DNA of 64,000 nucleotides, from NCBI RefSeq assembly GCF_041378895.1, contig NZ_CP144212.1, positions 1,907,501 through 1,971,500 of the forward strand, read 5' to 3'. The position numbers and the translations under genes were made by a program. Source of the DNA: Dechloromonas sp. ZY10 (lineage in GTDB: Bacteria; Pseudomonadota; Gammaproteobacteria; Burkholderiales; Rhodocyclaceae). A model generated the notes under the pieces. The model was not told the origin of the DNA, ran no database searches, and was given only the letters and a program-made list of their open reading frames with translations. Below, one piece after another: positions 38,470 to 48,942 of this stretch. How positions within the stretch are numbered: the first letter of the stretch is position 1; every line of letters starts with the position of its first letter.

Positions 38470-38880
38470 TCAGCCTTCCTTGTTGCGCATGAAATCGGCG
38501 GTATGGAAGAAATTGCCGAGCAAGGCGGTTTTCAGGTCGCCATCGATACCTACCGACTCCATCGCCAGGACCATGCAGGCCACCCACTGGTCACGCTCCT
38601 GCACGCCAATCGAGAAAGGCATGTGCCGGCCGCGCAAGCGCGGATGCCCGAATTTTTCGACAAACAGATCGGGGCCGCCCATCCAGCCGGAAAGGAACAT
38701 GTAGAGCTTGTCGCGCGATTCCTTGAGGTCGGCCGGATGCATCGCGCGCAGTTCCTTGAATTGCGGCACCGTATCCATGAAGCCATAAAACCGGTCGCAC
38801 AGCAATGCGACACCGGCATCGCCGCCGATCAGTTCGTAGGTAGTTTTCTTGTCTGAGGCGGGGACAGCATTGTCCTGCAT
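38470..38880 (-). CDS. Group II truncated haemoglobin
   Basis: 136 residues. A 2-on-2 globin. TYELIGGDAGVALLCDRFYGFM is the shortened A-B region, KFGHPRLRGRHMPFSIG holds the haem-binding His (FGHP), and DQWVACMVLAME supplies the Trp at G8 typical of group II (YjbI-like). It probably binds O2 or NO in the cytoplasm. AGGGAGA precedes the ATG at 38880. It lies 37 bp after ygiQ on the same strand and may be co-transcribed with it. Confidence 0.9.
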   Translation of the reverse strand: MQDNAVPASDKKTTYELIGGDAGVALLCDRFYGFMDTVPQFKELRAMHPADLKESRDKLYMFLSGWMGGPDLFVEKFGHPRLRGRHMPFSIGVQERDQWVACMVLAMESVGIDGDLKTALLGNFFHTADFMRNKEG

Positions 38881-38917
38881 GGTTATTCTCCCTGAAAGAT
38901 TTTGGTGGATCGGCGAC

Positions 38918-41245
38918 TCAGCCGCGTCCCTTATTGTTGCGTCCGCTCCCATTATTGCGCGCTGGCACCGGACCGCGTGTCGTGGAGCCACGGCTACCGC
39001 CGTTCCCGGCCGAGGTGTTGACGCCCGTCCGGGCTTTTGCGCCGCCCTGAGTCTTGCTGCGTGGCTGATTTTTGCCCGCTGGCGTAGGTTGACCGTGGCT
39101 GGCGCGCGCCTGCGCACGAGCGGCACACGACGTACTGCGCCCACCTGCGGCCGCATGCAAGCCGGTACCGGCCGGCTGCCAGGCCGGGATCAGTTGTTTC
39201 TTGCCATTGCCGATCAGATCCGCCCGACCCATCGCCTTCAGTGCTTCGCGCAACAGCGGCCAGTTTTCCGGGTCGTGGTAACGCAGGAAGGCCTTGTGCA
39301 GCTTGCGCTGCCGCGAATTGCGCACCGCCCCGACGACTTCACCACCCTGCCGCTGCAGCTTCTTGAGCGGATTCTTCTCGGTGTGGTACATCGTTGTCGC
39401 CAGCGCCATCGGCGTCGGCAGGAAAGTCTGCACCTGATCGAGACGGAAGTTGTTCTTCTTCAGCCACAGCGCCAGGTTGAGCATATCCTCGTCGGTCGTC
39501 CCCGGATGCGCGGCGATGAAGTAAGGAATCAGGTACTGCTCCTTGCCAGCTTCGCGCGAGAAACGCTCGAACAGTTGCTTGAAGCGGTCGTAGGTGCCGA
39601 TTCCCGGCTTCATCATCTTCGAGAGCACGCCTTCCTCGGTGTGCTCCGGCGCGATCTTGAGGTAGCCGCCAACGTGGTGGGTAACCAGTTCCTTGATGTA
39701 TTCGGGCGAACGCACTGCGAGGTCGTAGCGCAGGCCGGAGCCGATCTGGATCTTCTTCACGCCCTTCAGCGCCCGCGCCCGGCGGTAGAGCGAGATCAGC
39801 TGCGAATGGTCGGTGTTCATGTTCTCGCAGATGTCCGGGTAGACACAGGAGAGGCGCCGGCACGAGGACTCGATCTTGGGGTCCTTGCAGGTCAGATGGT
39901 ACATGTTCGCGGTCGGCCCGCCGAGGTCGGAAACGATCCCGGTGAAGCCCGGCGTCTTGTCGCGCATTTCCTCGATTTCGCGGATCACCGAATCCTCGGA
40001 ACGGCTCTGGATGATGCGCCCCTCATGCTCGGTGATCGAGCAGAAGGTACAGCCGCCGAAGCAACCGCGCATGATGTTGACCGAGAAGCGGATCATCTCC
40101 CAGGCCGGGATCTTGGCCTCGCCGTAGCTCGGATGCGGACGCCGGGCATACGGCGCCTCATAGACCGCGTCGAGTTCCTCGGTCGCCAGCGGGAAGGGCG
40201 GCGGATTGAGCCAGACATCGCGTTCGCCATGACGCTGCACCAGGGCGCGTGCGTTCCCCGGGTTGGATTCGAGGTGAAAGGTGCGCGAAGCATGGGCGTA
40301 CAGCACCGGGTCGTCCTTGACCTGCTCGTAAGATGGCAGGCGAACCACGGTATGGGCGCGGCGCTCGCGGCGGGCAGCCAGGCGCTCGGCACGCGAGACG
40401 ATGCGCACTACCTGTTCGCCCTTACCGGCAACAGCATCCTGAGCCTTCGTTCCCGTACCATCCATCGCGTAGGGATCGGCATGCTTGACCAGCGGCCCCG
40501 GGGTATCGACCTCGGTCGAATCCATTTCGTCCCAATCCTCACCCGGCAACCAGCCCGGTGGCACCATGAAGGCGGTGCCACGCAGGTCGCGGATTTCGCT
40601 GACCTTCTCACCCTTGGCCAGGCGGTGAGCCAGCTCGACGATCGCCCGCTCGGCGTTGCCGAAGAGCAGCAGATCGGCCTTGGAATCGGTCAGCACCGAA
40701 CGGCGGACCTTGTCCGACCAGTAATCGTAGTGCGCAATCCGGCGCAGGCTGGCCTCGATTGAGCCGATGATCACCGGAACCCCGGAGAAAGCCTCGCGGC
40801 AACGCTGGGCATAGACGGTGACGGCGCGGTCCGGGCGCTTGTTCGGCTCGGCATTCGGCGTATAGGCATCGTCGGAGCGAATCTTGCGGTCCGAGGTGTA
40901 GCGGTTGACCATCGAGTCCATGTTGCCGGCGGTGACGCCGTAGAACAGGTTGGGTTTTCCCAGCTTGCGGAAGTCGACCGCAGAATTCCAGTCCGGCTGG
41001 CTGATAATGCCGACCCGGAAGCCCTGGGACTCCAGCAGGCGGCCGATCAGCGCCATCCCGAAACTGGGATGGTCGATGTAGGCATCGCCGGTGACCAGGA
41101 TGATGTCGCAGGAATCCCAGCCCAATTGCTCCATTTCCTCGCGGGACATGGGCAGGAAGGGGGCCGGGCCGAAACGGTGCGCCCAGAACTTGCGGTAACC
41201 GAAGAGCGGTTTGGCGTGGGCGGAGAGAGGCTGAGTCGAATCCAT
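38918..41245 (-). CDS. ygiQ: YgiQ-family radical SAM protein with a low-complexity basic tail
   Basis: 775 residues. The N-terminal domain ([29 protein letters not shown]) is the cobalamin-binding-like region of the UPF0313/YgiQ family. The radical SAM cluster motif is CFGGCTFC (CxxxCxxC), in [20 protein letters not shown]. Its reaction is unknown. The last 85 or so residues are a Gly/Asn/Arg/Ser/Ala-rich tail, probably disordered, which could bind nucleic acid. Confidence 0.9.
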   Translation of the reverse strand: MDSTQPLSAHAKPLFGYRKFWAHRFGPAPFLPMSREEMEQLGWDSCDIILVTGDAYIDHPSFGMALIGRLLESQGFRVGIISQPDWNSAVDFRKLGKPNLFYGVTAGNMDSMVNRYTSDRKIRSDDAYTPNAEPNKRPDRAVTVYAQRCREAFSGVPVIIGSIEASLRRIAHYDYWSDKVRRSVLTDSKADLLLFGNAERAIVELAHRLAKGEKVSEIRDLRGTAFMVPPGWLPGEDWDEMDSTEVDTPGPLVKHADPYAMDGTGTKAQDAVAGKGEQVVRIVSRAERLAARRERRAHTVVRLPSYEQVKDDPVLYAHASRTFHLESNPGNARALVQRHGERDVWLNPPPFPLATEELDAVYEAPYARRPHPSYGEAKIPAWEMIRFSVNIMRGCFGGCTFCSITEHEGRIIQSRSEDSVIREIEEMRDKTPGFTGIVSDLGGPTANMYHLTCKDPKIESSCRRLSCVYPDICENMNTDHSQLISLYRRARALKGVKKIQIGSGLRYDLAVRSPEYIKELVTHHVGGYLKIAPEHTEEGVLSKMMKPGIGTYDRFKQLFERFSREAGKEQYLIPYFIAAHPGTTDEDMLNLALWLKKNNFRLDQVQTFLPTPMALATTMYHTEKNPLKKLQRQGGEVVGAVRNSRQRKLHKAFLRYHDPENWPLLREALKAMGRADLIGNGKKQLIPAWQPAGTGLHAAAGGRSTSCAARAQARASHGQPTPAGKNQPRSKTQGGAKARTGVNTSAGNGGSRGSTTRGPVPARNNGSGRNNKGRG

Positions 41246-41395
41246 GCACTATTTTACCGCGTTTTTGCCGGATACCCGAGTGAAGCAGTCGGGTATCCCC
41301 CGTGAATGAGCGCCAGGCAAACGCCGTGTTTTCGCCAAAGTGTCATCCTTTTCTGCGAGAATTCCTCTTTTGTCACCCCTTACTTCGGATTCACC

Positions 41396-42346
41396 ATGAC
41401 CTACAAAGTCTTTGTCGACGGCCAGGAAGGCACGACCGGCCTGCAGATCAACGAATACCTCGCGCAACGCGGCGATATTGAACTGCTCAAGATCGATTCC
41501 GACAAGCGCAAGGACCTGGCCGAACGCAAGCGCCTGATCAACGAATCCGACATCACTTTCCTTTGCCTGCCGGATGCCGCCGCCAAGGAGTCGGTGAGCC
41601 TGGTCGACAACCCGAATACCTGCGTCATCGACGCCTCGACCGCGCACCGCGTCGATCCGGCCTGGACCTTCGGCCTGCCCGAACTGGCCAAGGACCAGCG
41701 CACAAAAATCAAGGCCAGCAAGCGCATTGCCAACCCCGGCTGCCACGCCACTGCCTTCATCCTGGCCCTGCGTCCGCTGGTCGAGGCCGGCCTGCTGCCG
41801 GCGGCCACCCAGATCGCAGCCAACTCGATCACCGGCTACTCCGGCGGCGGCAAGTCGATGATTGCCGAGTACCAGAACGCCGCTGCCAGCACGACTGCCC
41901 TCAAGGCCCCGCGCCCCTATGCGCTGGCGCTGGCGCACAAGCACCTGCCGGAAATGCAGGCCTACACCGGGTTGACCGTGGCACCGATCTTCCAGCCCAT
42001 CGTCGGCCCCTTCTACAAGGGCCTGGCGGTCACCGCCTATCTGCAGCCGCAGCAATTCAGCCGTGCCGCCGGCCCGGAAGAAGTACGCCAGATCATCGCC
42101 GACTATTACGCCGGCGAACGCTTCATCAATGTCCTGCCCTTTGACCTCGAAGCCACCACCGACGGCGGTTTTTACGATGTCGAAGCCAACAATGGCAGCA
42201 ACCGCGTCGATATCGCCGTCTTTGGCAATGCCGAACGGATGCTGTTGATTGCCCGCCTCGACAACCTTGGCAAAGGCGCATCGGGCGCAGCGGTGCAGGC
42301 GATGAACGTACACCTCGGGGTCGAGGAAAGCCTCGGCCTGGTCTAA
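41396..42346 (+). CDS. argC: N-acetyl-gamma-glutamyl-phosphate reductase
   Basis: 316 residues, the short (type 2) ArgC. It reduces N-acetylglutamyl phosphate with NADPH, the third step of arginine synthesis. [13 protein letters not shown] is the NADP loop, [12 protein letters not shown] holds the catalytic Cys, and [12 protein letters not shown] is conserved. The ATG at 41396 begins the conserved domain; the frame is open 30 codons upstream. A weak hairpin without a T tract (42360-42380) follows. Confidence 0.93.
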   Translation: MTYKVFVDGQEGTTGLQINEYLAQRGDIELLKIDSDKRKDLAERKRLINESDITFLCLPDAAAKESVSLVDNPNTCVIDASTAHRVDPAWTFGLPELAKDQRTKIKASKRIANPGCHATAFILALRPLVEAGLLPAATQIAANSITGYSGGGKSMIAEYQNAAASTTALKAPRPYALALAHKHLPEMQAYTGLTVAPIFQPIVGPFYKGLAVTAYLQPQQFSRAAGPEEVRQIIADYYAGERFINVLPFDLEATTDGGFYDVEANNGSNRVDIAVFGNAERMLLIARLDNLGKGASGAAVQAMNVHLGVEESLGLV

Positions 42347-42391
42347 TCCCCTGAGCAGTGCCCGCCCAAGCCGGGCGGGCAATCGAAGACG

Positions 42392-42589
42392 GTGCCTCAC
42401 ACTCCTCCGCCTGCGGCCGCCGAGCCCAACTGCATGCGCTGCCGGCATCACCTGATCACCCACGAGCAAGGTAGGCCTTACCAGTGCAATGCACTCGGGT
42501 TCAAAAGCGCGCGACTCCCCTGCAAGGTCGTGCTGGAAAGCTCCGGCTTGCCCTGCCTCGCCTACGCCCCGCGCCCGGCCAGGGACTAG
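42392..42589 (+). CDS. Small cysteine-rich protein, probable zinc ribbon-like, function unknown
   Basis: 65 residues from a GTG, or 51 from the ATG at 42434. CMRCRHHLITH, YQCNALGFKS, LPCKVV and SSGLPCLAY resemble a widespread short proteobacterial protein with a CxxC pair, a GFKS motif and a later Cys, which suggests metal binding. I know no function for it. It lies 45 bp after argC and converges with the histidine kinase gene 21 bp downstream. Confidence 0.65.
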   Translation: MPHTPPPAAAEPNCMRCRHHLITHEQGRPYQCNALGFKSARLPCKVVLESSGLPCLAYAPRPARD

Positions 42590-42610
42590 GCGGCAAAGAC
42601 GGGAAACCGC

Positions 42611-44251
42611 TTAAGCGCCGGGCGCCAAAGCGACTGCCGGCAGGGTAAACCGCAGTTCGCAGCCGCCACCAGCACGATTCAGCGCCTGGATACGACCGCC
42701 ATGCCCCCGAATGATGTGGCGGCAGATGGCCAGCCCCATGCCCTTGCCACCTGCCGAAGAGCGCGTACGGCTGCTCTGGACAAAGGCGTCGAACACGCTC
42801 TCCAGTTCGCCTTCGGGAATACCGAGGCCGCGGTCGGCAACCGTAACCTCAACCGCCTTGCCCCCCTCGCACAAGGTAGCGGCGATACTGACCACGCTGC
42901 CAGGCGGCGAAAATTGCAGAGAATTATCGAGCAGGCGACGCAAAACCTCACCAATCCGGGCGCTGTCGCAATGAGCAGCCAGTTCCGGCGAAACGCCACT
43001 GGTATCGATCTGCAACTGCCGGACTTTCGCTTCGCCGTGCATCGCAGTCACCGCAGCCTTGACAATCGGGGCCAATTGCCCCGGCTTGAGGACAAAAACC
43101 GCAGATCCCGCATCCAGACCGGACAGATCGAGCAGGGAGTGAATCAACTCTTCGAGCCGTGTCGCCGACTCCGAAATGCGCGAAAAATACTGGGCAATCC
43201 GGGGAGGAATCGCTGAATTATCCTGGCACCGTTCCTCGCCCAGATGGGCAAATGAAACGACCGCATGCAGCGGCGTTTTCAATTCATGGGAGACATTGGC
43301 CAATAGCCTCGACTTGGCTTCACTGGCCTGTTCGGCCAGCCGGCGGGCTGTTTCGGCCTCAGCCGTGCGTTCGTCCACCATCCGCTCCAGACTGCAGCGA
43401 TAACGCTCAAGTTCATCTTCGTTATGCGCCCGGCGGGTAATATCGATCACCGTGACCAGTGTTTTCTGCTCGTCGTCGATTGAAATCGGGGTCAAGCCAA
43501 TTTCTGCGATGAATTCACTGCCGTCCTTGCGTAACGCCCAAATCCTCCGGCCGCTCCCCATCTGGCGGGCCATCGGTGCTGCATGGTAACCGGCGACATG
43601 GGCAGCATGTCCGGCCCGCGCCGCCAGCGGCACCAGAACCTCGACCGGCTGGCCGGACAGTTCGCTAGCAGAGTAGCCCAGGGTTGCCTCCGCCGATTCA
43701 TTGCACAACTCGATGATCCCGGCTCGACTGACAATCAGGATGGCAAAAGGCGCCGCTCCGAGGACCGATGCCAGGCGCTGGCGCGAATGCTCAAGTGCCT
43801 GGTTGGACAGGCGCAACTCCTCGGCCTGGGTCCGCAGACGCTGCTCGCGGGCAATCGCCGCAGTCATGTCGGTAATCTGCAACATGCAGGCGGCACCGGT
43901 CAGCCCGGACAGCGGAACCACATGGATCATGTGGCGCATGCGCAGTCCCTGGCGGCGGTCTTCCGGATTCCGGTACAACGCCAGCAGGGTTCCGTGCAGC
44001 GCCGGCGAAAGCAGGGATGGCATCTGCCGCTGGATGGCAAAATTGACGGCCTCGATCAGACGACTACGCTCAATCGCTGGAAATACCTCGGGCAAGGTTT
44101 TACCCAAAGCCTCTTCCGGCGCAATGCCAGCCGCCGTGACCAGCCAGCGGTTCCAGATCACCACCCGGGCTTCGGCATCAAGTACCACGACGCCGTTGGC
44201 CAGCGCGTCGGAAAACTGCCGGATATCGGCCAACGACCCGCTAAAGCTCAT
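42611..44251 (-). CDS. PAS-PAS sensor histidine kinase
   Basis: 546 residues, no membrane helix seen, so probably cytoplasmic. Two PAS domains (about 12-130 and 158-275) are followed by a coiled segment, the phosphoacceptor H322 in NVSHELKTPLHAVVS, and a HATPase domain (LDNSLQFSP; VADRGLGIPEGELESVF; GKGMGLAICRHIIRGHGG). The ATG at 44251 overlaps the CheC-like stop by 4 bp. It ends a three-gene unit, CheY-like, CheC-like, kinase, which looks like a self-contained phosphorelay with its own phosphatase. Confidence 0.9.
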   Translation of the reverse strand: MSFSGSLADIRQFSDALANGVVVLDAEARVVIWNRWLVTAAGIAPEEALGKTLPEVFPAIERSRLIEAVNFAIQRQMPSLLSPALHGTLLALYRNPEDRRQGLRMRHMIHVVPLSGLTGAACMLQITDMTAAIAREQRLRTQAEELRLSNQALEHSRQRLASVLGAAPFAILIVSRAGIIELCNESAEATLGYSASELSGQPVEVLVPLAARAGHAAHVAGYHAAPMARQMGSGRRIWALRKDGSEFIAEIGLTPISIDDEQKTLVTVIDITRRAHNEDELERYRCSLERMVDERTAEAETARRLAEQASEAKSRLLANVSHELKTPLHAVVSFAHLGEERCQDNSAIPPRIAQYFSRISESATRLEELIHSLLDLSGLDAGSAVFVLKPGQLAPIVKAAVTAMHGEAKVRQLQIDTSGVSPELAAHCDSARIGEVLRRLLDNSLQFSPPGSVVSIAATLCEGGKAVEVTVADRGLGIPEGELESVFDAFVQSSRTRSSAGGKGMGLAICRHIIRGHGGRIQALNRAGGGCELRFTLPAVALAPGA

Positions 44252-44874
44252 TGCAGGCCGCTCTTGACCAGATAGACATCCAGACACTGCAACAAAGCTT
44301 CCAGCGAAGTGACGCTGAGCAGGAAAACGATATGCCCCTGGATGCGGTGCTGACTGATGCGCATCTCCACCTGCAGGAACAACACCATTGAATCCTTGCT
44401 TTCCTCGCCCAGCGCGTCGAGGAAGGCGTTGCAGGTATCACCGAAGCTATGTACCGGCAAGGTGCCATCGAAGGCAATTTCCAGCAGGTCGGCAACCGCG
44501 CTCATGCAGGCATTGAGGATGATGTTGCCGACCTCGCACATCGCCTCCTGCTCAAGCTCGGACAGTTCCTCGACACTCAGTTCGACTGCCCCGGCCATCA
44601 GCCGGACGATTTCCAGCGCATTGGTTTCGGGAAAAATCAGGATCGCCTGCGAATCGAAATCGCCGGTAAATCGCTGGCTGACCATGCTGAATTGACGGAA
44701 CTCCAGCCCTTGCAGGCTCTCCTGAATGCGATCCAGCGGGCACAGTGAAATCGACGGCGCGGTCAGTTCGATCTGGTTGCCAACCACCAAGCTCAGGCTG
44801 GAGGCGGCACGCCCGACGCCGATATTGAAAATTTCGGCCAAGGCATCCTGCTGCAATTCGCTGAGTTCAGCCAC
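44248..44874 (-). CDS. CheC-like CheY-P phosphatase
   Basis: 208 residues. Two copies of the CheC/CheX active-site helix are seen: LAEIFNIGVGRAASSL near residue 12, and EQEAMCEVGNIILNACM near residue 107, each with the ExxN pair that dephosphorylates CheY-P. That two-site form is typical of CheC rather than CheX. It sits 3 bp after the CheY-like gene and overlaps the kinase gene. The natural inference is that it resets the neighbouring receiver. No chemoreceptor, CheA or CheW lies near, so a chemotaxis role is not implied. Confidence 0.85.
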   Translation of the reverse strand: MAELSELQQDALAEIFNIGVGRAASSLSLVVGNQIELTAPSISLCPLDRIQESLQGLEFRQFSMVSQRFTGDFDSQAILIFPETNALEIVRLMAGAVELSVEELSELEQEAMCEVGNIILNACMSAVADLLEIAFDGTLPVHSFGDTCNAFLDALGEESKDSMVLFLQVEMRISQHRIQGHIVFLLSVTSLEALLQCLDVYLVKSGLQ

Positions 44875-44877
44875 CGC

Positions 44878-45246
44878 TCACTCCTCGAAACAGGCGACCA
44901 TCTGAGTGATGCTGGCCTCGGTCACCGGTTTCTTGATGAAATACAGATTGAGCTTGCGGCTTTCCTGTTCGGTACTGGCCTGGATGTTGGCAGTACAAAT
45001 CGCAATCCTGATTTCAGGATGGCGAATCCGGATTCGCCCGGCGGCTTCGAGCCCGCTCATCCCCGGCATATTCACATCCATGCTGACAAAGTCGGGCTGA
45101 TGCGCTTCAACCTGCGTCAGCGCCTCTTCGCCGGATGCTGCCTCGACGATCGCCCAGCCGGGACGCAACTGGGTCACGATGGCGCGGATCAGCATGCGGG
45201 ACATCCGGCTATCGTCAACAATCAGCAAGGTAGGGGTAGTTGTCAT
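44878..45246 (-). CDS. Stand-alone CheY-like response regulator
   Basis: 122 residues, a receiver domain only. The acidic pair is D11/D12 (VDDSRMS), the phosphoacceptor D57 (VSMDVNMPGMSG), the switch Thr lies in ICTANI and the Lys in FIKKPV. There is no output domain, so it acts by protein contact. The frame is open far upstream, but the ATG at 45246 begins the conserved domain. The 228-bp gap to the divergent mfd gene must contain the promoters of both. Confidence 0.92.
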   Translation of the reverse strand: MTTTPTLLIVDDSRMSRMLIRAIVTQLRPGWAIVEAASGEEALTQVEAHQPDFVSMDVNMPGMSGLEAAGRIRIRHPEIRIAICTANIQASTEQESRKLNLYFIKKPVTEASITQMVACFEE

Positions 45247-45474
45247 TTTTGGAGGAATGAGAGGAGATCGGCAGATTTCGAATCTTCCTTTGCCGCTGCG
45301 GATTTGTCCAGAGTCTATGACTAAAGTTTCAATAAACTTGCAGACGCCCTCAACGACAGGCTCCGGCAAGCTTTTCCAGTCTGCCGCCACAAGCCGGCAA
45401 GCGGCCGGTGGCGAGCGCTTGCCGCTATAATCCAGCCCCCGGCTTTTTATTGGCTGCTGCTCCCGGCGATTACT

Positions 45475-48400
45475 GTGCCCACCTCCCCCCTGCTTCCTCT
45501 GCCGCCCCTTCCCGCCCCCGGCTTGCGTCACGATTTGCCGCTCCCGGCTGGCTCGGCCGACGCCCTGCAACTGGCTGAAATAGCCCGCCGCCCGTCAGGC
45601 CGGCAATTGCTGGTGGCGATTGTCGAAAACGCCGCCGACGCGCAAAGGCTGCTCGATGAAATCCCCTGGTTTGCACCGCAATTGCGCGTACGTCTGCTAC
45701 CCGACTGGGAAACCCTGCCCTACGACAGTTTTTCACCGCACCAGGACCTGGTTTCCGAACGCCTGGCGACCCTGTGGGCGACCTTGCAGGGCGAACTCGA
45801 CATCCTGCTGGTTCCGGCCTCGACTGCTGTCTATCGACTGGCACCACCGGAATTCCTGGCCGCTTATACCTTTGCCTTCAAGAAAGGCGAAGCGATCGAT
45901 GCCGAAAAGTTCCGCGCCCAAGTCACGCTGGCTGGCTACGCCCACGTCACGCAGGTGGTTTCGCCCGGTGAATATTCGATCCGAGGCGGCCTGATCGACC
46001 TGTTCCCGATGGGTTCGCCGGTGCCCTACCGGCTCGACCTGTTCGACGACGAAATCGAGAGCATCAAGACTTTTGACGTCGACACTCAGCGCACGATTTA
46101 CCCGGTGCCGGAAGTTCGTCTGTTGCCAGCCCGCGAATTTCCGATGGATGACAAGGGGCGCACCCGCTTCCGCCAGAAGTTCCGCGAAGCCTTCGAGGGC
46201 GATCCCGCCAAATCAGGAATTTACAAGGATGTCTCGCAAGGCATCGCCAGCGCCGGGATCGAGTATTACCTGCCGCTGTTCTTTGAAGAAACCGCAACGC
46301 TGTTTGATTACCTGCCGCCGGATGCGCTGCTGCTGACTCACGGCGATGCCACGGCCGCCATCGGTGCTTTCTGGAAAGACACCCGTTCGCGCCACACCCT
46401 GCTGCAGGGCGACAAGGCCCGGCCGCTGCTGCCGCCGGAAATGCTGTTCCTCAGCGATGAAGAATTCTTCATCGCGGCTAAGCGCCACGGTCGACTGGCG
46501 CTAACCGGCAAAAATGCCGATCCTGCGGCGTCGACCGTGAAACTCCCCGACATCGCCGTCGACCGCCGCGCCGAGGACCCGCTGGGCAAGCTCCGGCAGT
46601 GGCTGGCCAGCCAACCGGGCCGCGTCTTGCTGCTCGCCGAATCGGCCGGCCGCCGCGAAACCCTGGCCGCGATGCTCGCCGAGCACGGCCTGAAGCCGGC
46701 CACCAGCAACGATTTTGCCGGCTTCCTCGGCGGCGATGCCGCGCTGGCGCTGGGCGTCGCCCCCTTGCACGCCGGCTTCATGCTCGCCGGCAGCACCACT
46801 GGCGCAGCGCTGAGTTTCGTCACCGAAGCCGAACTCTACGCCGGGGCTCCGCGCCGTACCCGCCGCGAGGCGGCAAGAAAAGCCAGTTTCGACAACTGGC
46901 TGAAGGACCTCACCGAACTCAAGGTCGGCGATCCGGTCGTGCATGAAAGCCACGGCATCGGCCGCTACCAGGGCTTGATCCGCATGGACCTCGGCAGCGG
47001 CGAGCAGGAATTTCTCGAACTGCACTACGCCAACGCGGCCAAGCTCTTCGTGCCGGTGGCGCAGCTGCACGTAATTTCCCGTTACTCCGGTGCCGAGCCG
47101 GAAGCTGCGCCGCTGCACACGCTCGGCTCGGGCCAATGGGAGAAGGCCAAACGCAAGGCCGCCGAGCAGGCCCGTGACACCGCTGCCGAACTGCTGGCGC
47201 TCTACGCCGCCCGCGCCGCACGCCAGGGTCACGCCTTCGCTTTCCAGGAAAACGACTACGAATTGTTTGCCGACGGTTTCGGTTTCGAGGAAACCGCCGA
47301 TCAGGCCGCCGCCATCGCCGCCGTGATCGAGGACATGAAATCCGGCAAGCCGATGGACCGTCTGGTCTGCGGCGATGTCGGCTTCGGCAAGACCGAAGTC
47401 GCGCTGCGCGCCGCCTTCTGCGCCGTCGCCGGCGGCAAGCAGGTGGCCGTGCTCTGCCCGACCACCCTGCTCTGCGAACAGCACTACCAGACCTTCGCCG
47501 ACCGCTTTGCCGACTGGCCGGTCAAGGTCGCCGAGATTTCCCGCTTCAAGACCGCCAAGGAATCGGCGCAGGCCCTGCAGGAACTGGCCGAAGGCAAGAT
47601 CGACATCATCATCGGCACCCACAAGCTGATCGGCAAGGACGTCAAGTTCGACCGCCTGGGCCTCGTGATCATCGACGAGGAACACCGTTTCGGCGTCCGC
47701 CAGAAGGAAACGCTGAAAGCCATGCGCGCCGAAGTCGATGTACTGACCCTGACCGCAACGCCGATCCCGCGCACGCTGGCGATGTCGATGGAAGGTCTGC
47801 GCGACTTCTCGGTGATTGCCACCGCGCCGCAAAAGCGGCTGGCGATCAAGACCTTCGTCTCCAAGTTCTCCGACGGCATCATCCGCGAAGCCGTGCTGCG
47901 CGAACTGAAGCGCGGCGGCCAGGTGTACTTCCTGCACAACGAGGTCAACACCATCGAGAACATGCGCGAGAAGCTGGAAAAGCTGGTGCCGGAAGCACGC
48001 ATCGTGATCGGCCACGGCCAGATGAACGAGCGCGAACTCGAACGGGTGATGCGCGACTTCACCAGCCAGCGCGCCAACCTCTTGCTGTGCACGACCATCA
48101 TCGAGACCGGGATCGACAACCCGCACGCCAACACCATCCTGATCAACCGCTCGGAAAAATTCGGCCTCGCCCAACTGCACCAGTTGCGCGGCCGGGTCGG
48201 CCGTTCGCATCACCAGGCCTACGCCTACCTGCTGGTCCAGGATGAAAAAGCACTGACCAAGCAGGCCAAGCAGCGGCTGGAAGCGATCCAGATGTCCGAA
48301 GAACTCGGCTCCGGTTTCTTCCTGGCGATGCACGACCTGGAAATCCGTGGTGCTGGAGAAGTGCTCGGCGACAACCAGTCGGGCGAGATGCAGGAAGTCG

Positions 48401-48942
48401 GCTTCAACGTCTTCACCGAGATGCTCAACCGCGCCGTGTCGCAGCTGCGCCAGGGCAAGACGGTCGATACGCTGGACCTGACCCAGCCGCTCGGGATCAG
48501 CACCGAGATCAACCTGCGCACTCCGGCGCTGCTGCCCGACGCCTACTGCCCGGATGTGCACGAACGCCTGACGCTGTACAAGCGCCTGGCCAACTGCGAA
48601 AGTGCCGAACAACTCGACGCGATGCAGGAAGAACTGGTTGATCGCTTCGGCGAACTGCCGCTACAGGGCCAGTCCTTGCTGGCGACCCATCGCCTGCGTT
48701 TGCTGGTCAAACCGCTGCTGATCCAGAAACTGGATGCGGCGGCGGACCAGATCACCCTCCAGTTCAGCCCGGAATTCACGAAGAATCCGCCGATCGAGCC
48801 GATCAGGATCATCAATTTGATCCAGAAGAACCGGAACTACAAACTGGCCGGACAGGATAAAATTTCTCTTTTGCGCCACTGCCCAGGCCTTAATGACAAG
48901 GTGGCGGCGATCAAGGACATGATACGCGAGCTGAGCAAATGA
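45475..48942 (+). CDS. mfd: Transcription-repair coupling factor
   Basis: 1155 residues. Mfd pushes stalled RNA polymerase off lesions and recruits UvrA. The N-terminal UvrB-like module (GEYSIRGGLIDLFPMGS) comes first. The RNA polymerase-interacting domain (LKVGDPVVHESHGIGRYQG) is followed by a RecG-like translocase with Walker A GDVGFGKTEVALRAAF and IIDEEHRFGVRQKE. A C-terminal TRCF domain completes it. The start is a GTG at 45475 (MPTSPLLPLPPLP), with no strong Shine-Dalgarno, so the exact start is less certain. aroG overlaps its stop by 4 bp. Confidence 0.96.
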   Translation: MPTSPLLPLPPLPAPGLRHDLPLPAGSADALQLAEIARRPSGRQLLVAIVENAADAQRLLDEIPWFAPQLRVRLLPDWETLPYDSFSPHQDLVSERLATLWATLQGELDILLVPASTAVYRLAPPEFLAAYTFAFKKGEAIDAEKFRAQVTLAGYAHVTQVVSPGEYSIRGGLIDLFPMGSPVPYRLDLFDDEIESIKTFDVDTQRTIYPVPEVRLLPAREFPMDDKGRTRFRQKFREAFEGDPAKSGIYKDVSQGIASAGIEYYLPLFFEETATLFDYLPPDALLLTHGDATAAIGAFWKDTRSRHTLLQGDKARPLLPPEMLFLSDEEFFIAAKRHGRLALTGKNADPAASTVKLPDIAVDRRAEDPLGKLRQWLASQPGRVLLLAESAGRRETLAAMLAEHGLKPATSNDFAGFLGGDAALALGVAPLHAGFMLAGSTTGAALSFVTEAELYAGAPRRTRREAARKASFDNWLKDLTELKVGDPVVHESHGIGRYQGLIRMDLGSGEQEFLELHYANAAKLFVPVAQLHVISRYSGAEPEAAPLHTLGSGQWEKAKRKAAEQARDTAAELLALYAARAARQGHAFAFQENDYELFADGFGFEETADQAAAIAAVIEDMKSGKPMDRLVCGDVGFGKTEVALRAAFCAVAGGKQVAVLCPTTLLCEQHYQTFADRFADWPVKVAEISRFKTAKESAQALQELAEGKIDIIIGTHKLIGKDVKFDRLGLVIIDEEHRFGVRQKETLKAMRAEVDVLTLTATPIPRTLAMSMEGLRDFSVIATAPQKRLAIKTFVSKFSDGIIREAVLRELKRGGQVYFLHNEVNTIENMREKLEKLVPEARIVIGHGQMNERELERVMRDFTSQRANLLLCTTIIETGIDNPHANTILINRSEKFGLAQLHQLRGRVGRSHHQAYAYLLVQDEKALTKQAKQRLEAIQMSEELGSGFFLAMHDLEIRGAGEVLGDNQSGEMQEVGFNVFTEMLNRAVSQLRQGKTVDTLDLTQPLGISTEINLRTPALLPDAYCPDVHERLTLYKRLANCESAEQLDAMQEELVDRFGELPLQGQSLLATHRLRLLVKPLLIQKLDAAADQITLQFSPEFTKNPPIEPIRIINLIQKNRNYKLAGQDKISLLRHCPGLNDKVAAIKDMIRELSK

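Noticed and set aside
42360..42380. Terminator after argC
   Set aside because: A 7-bp GC stem is present but no T tract follows, so I did not list it as a terminator.
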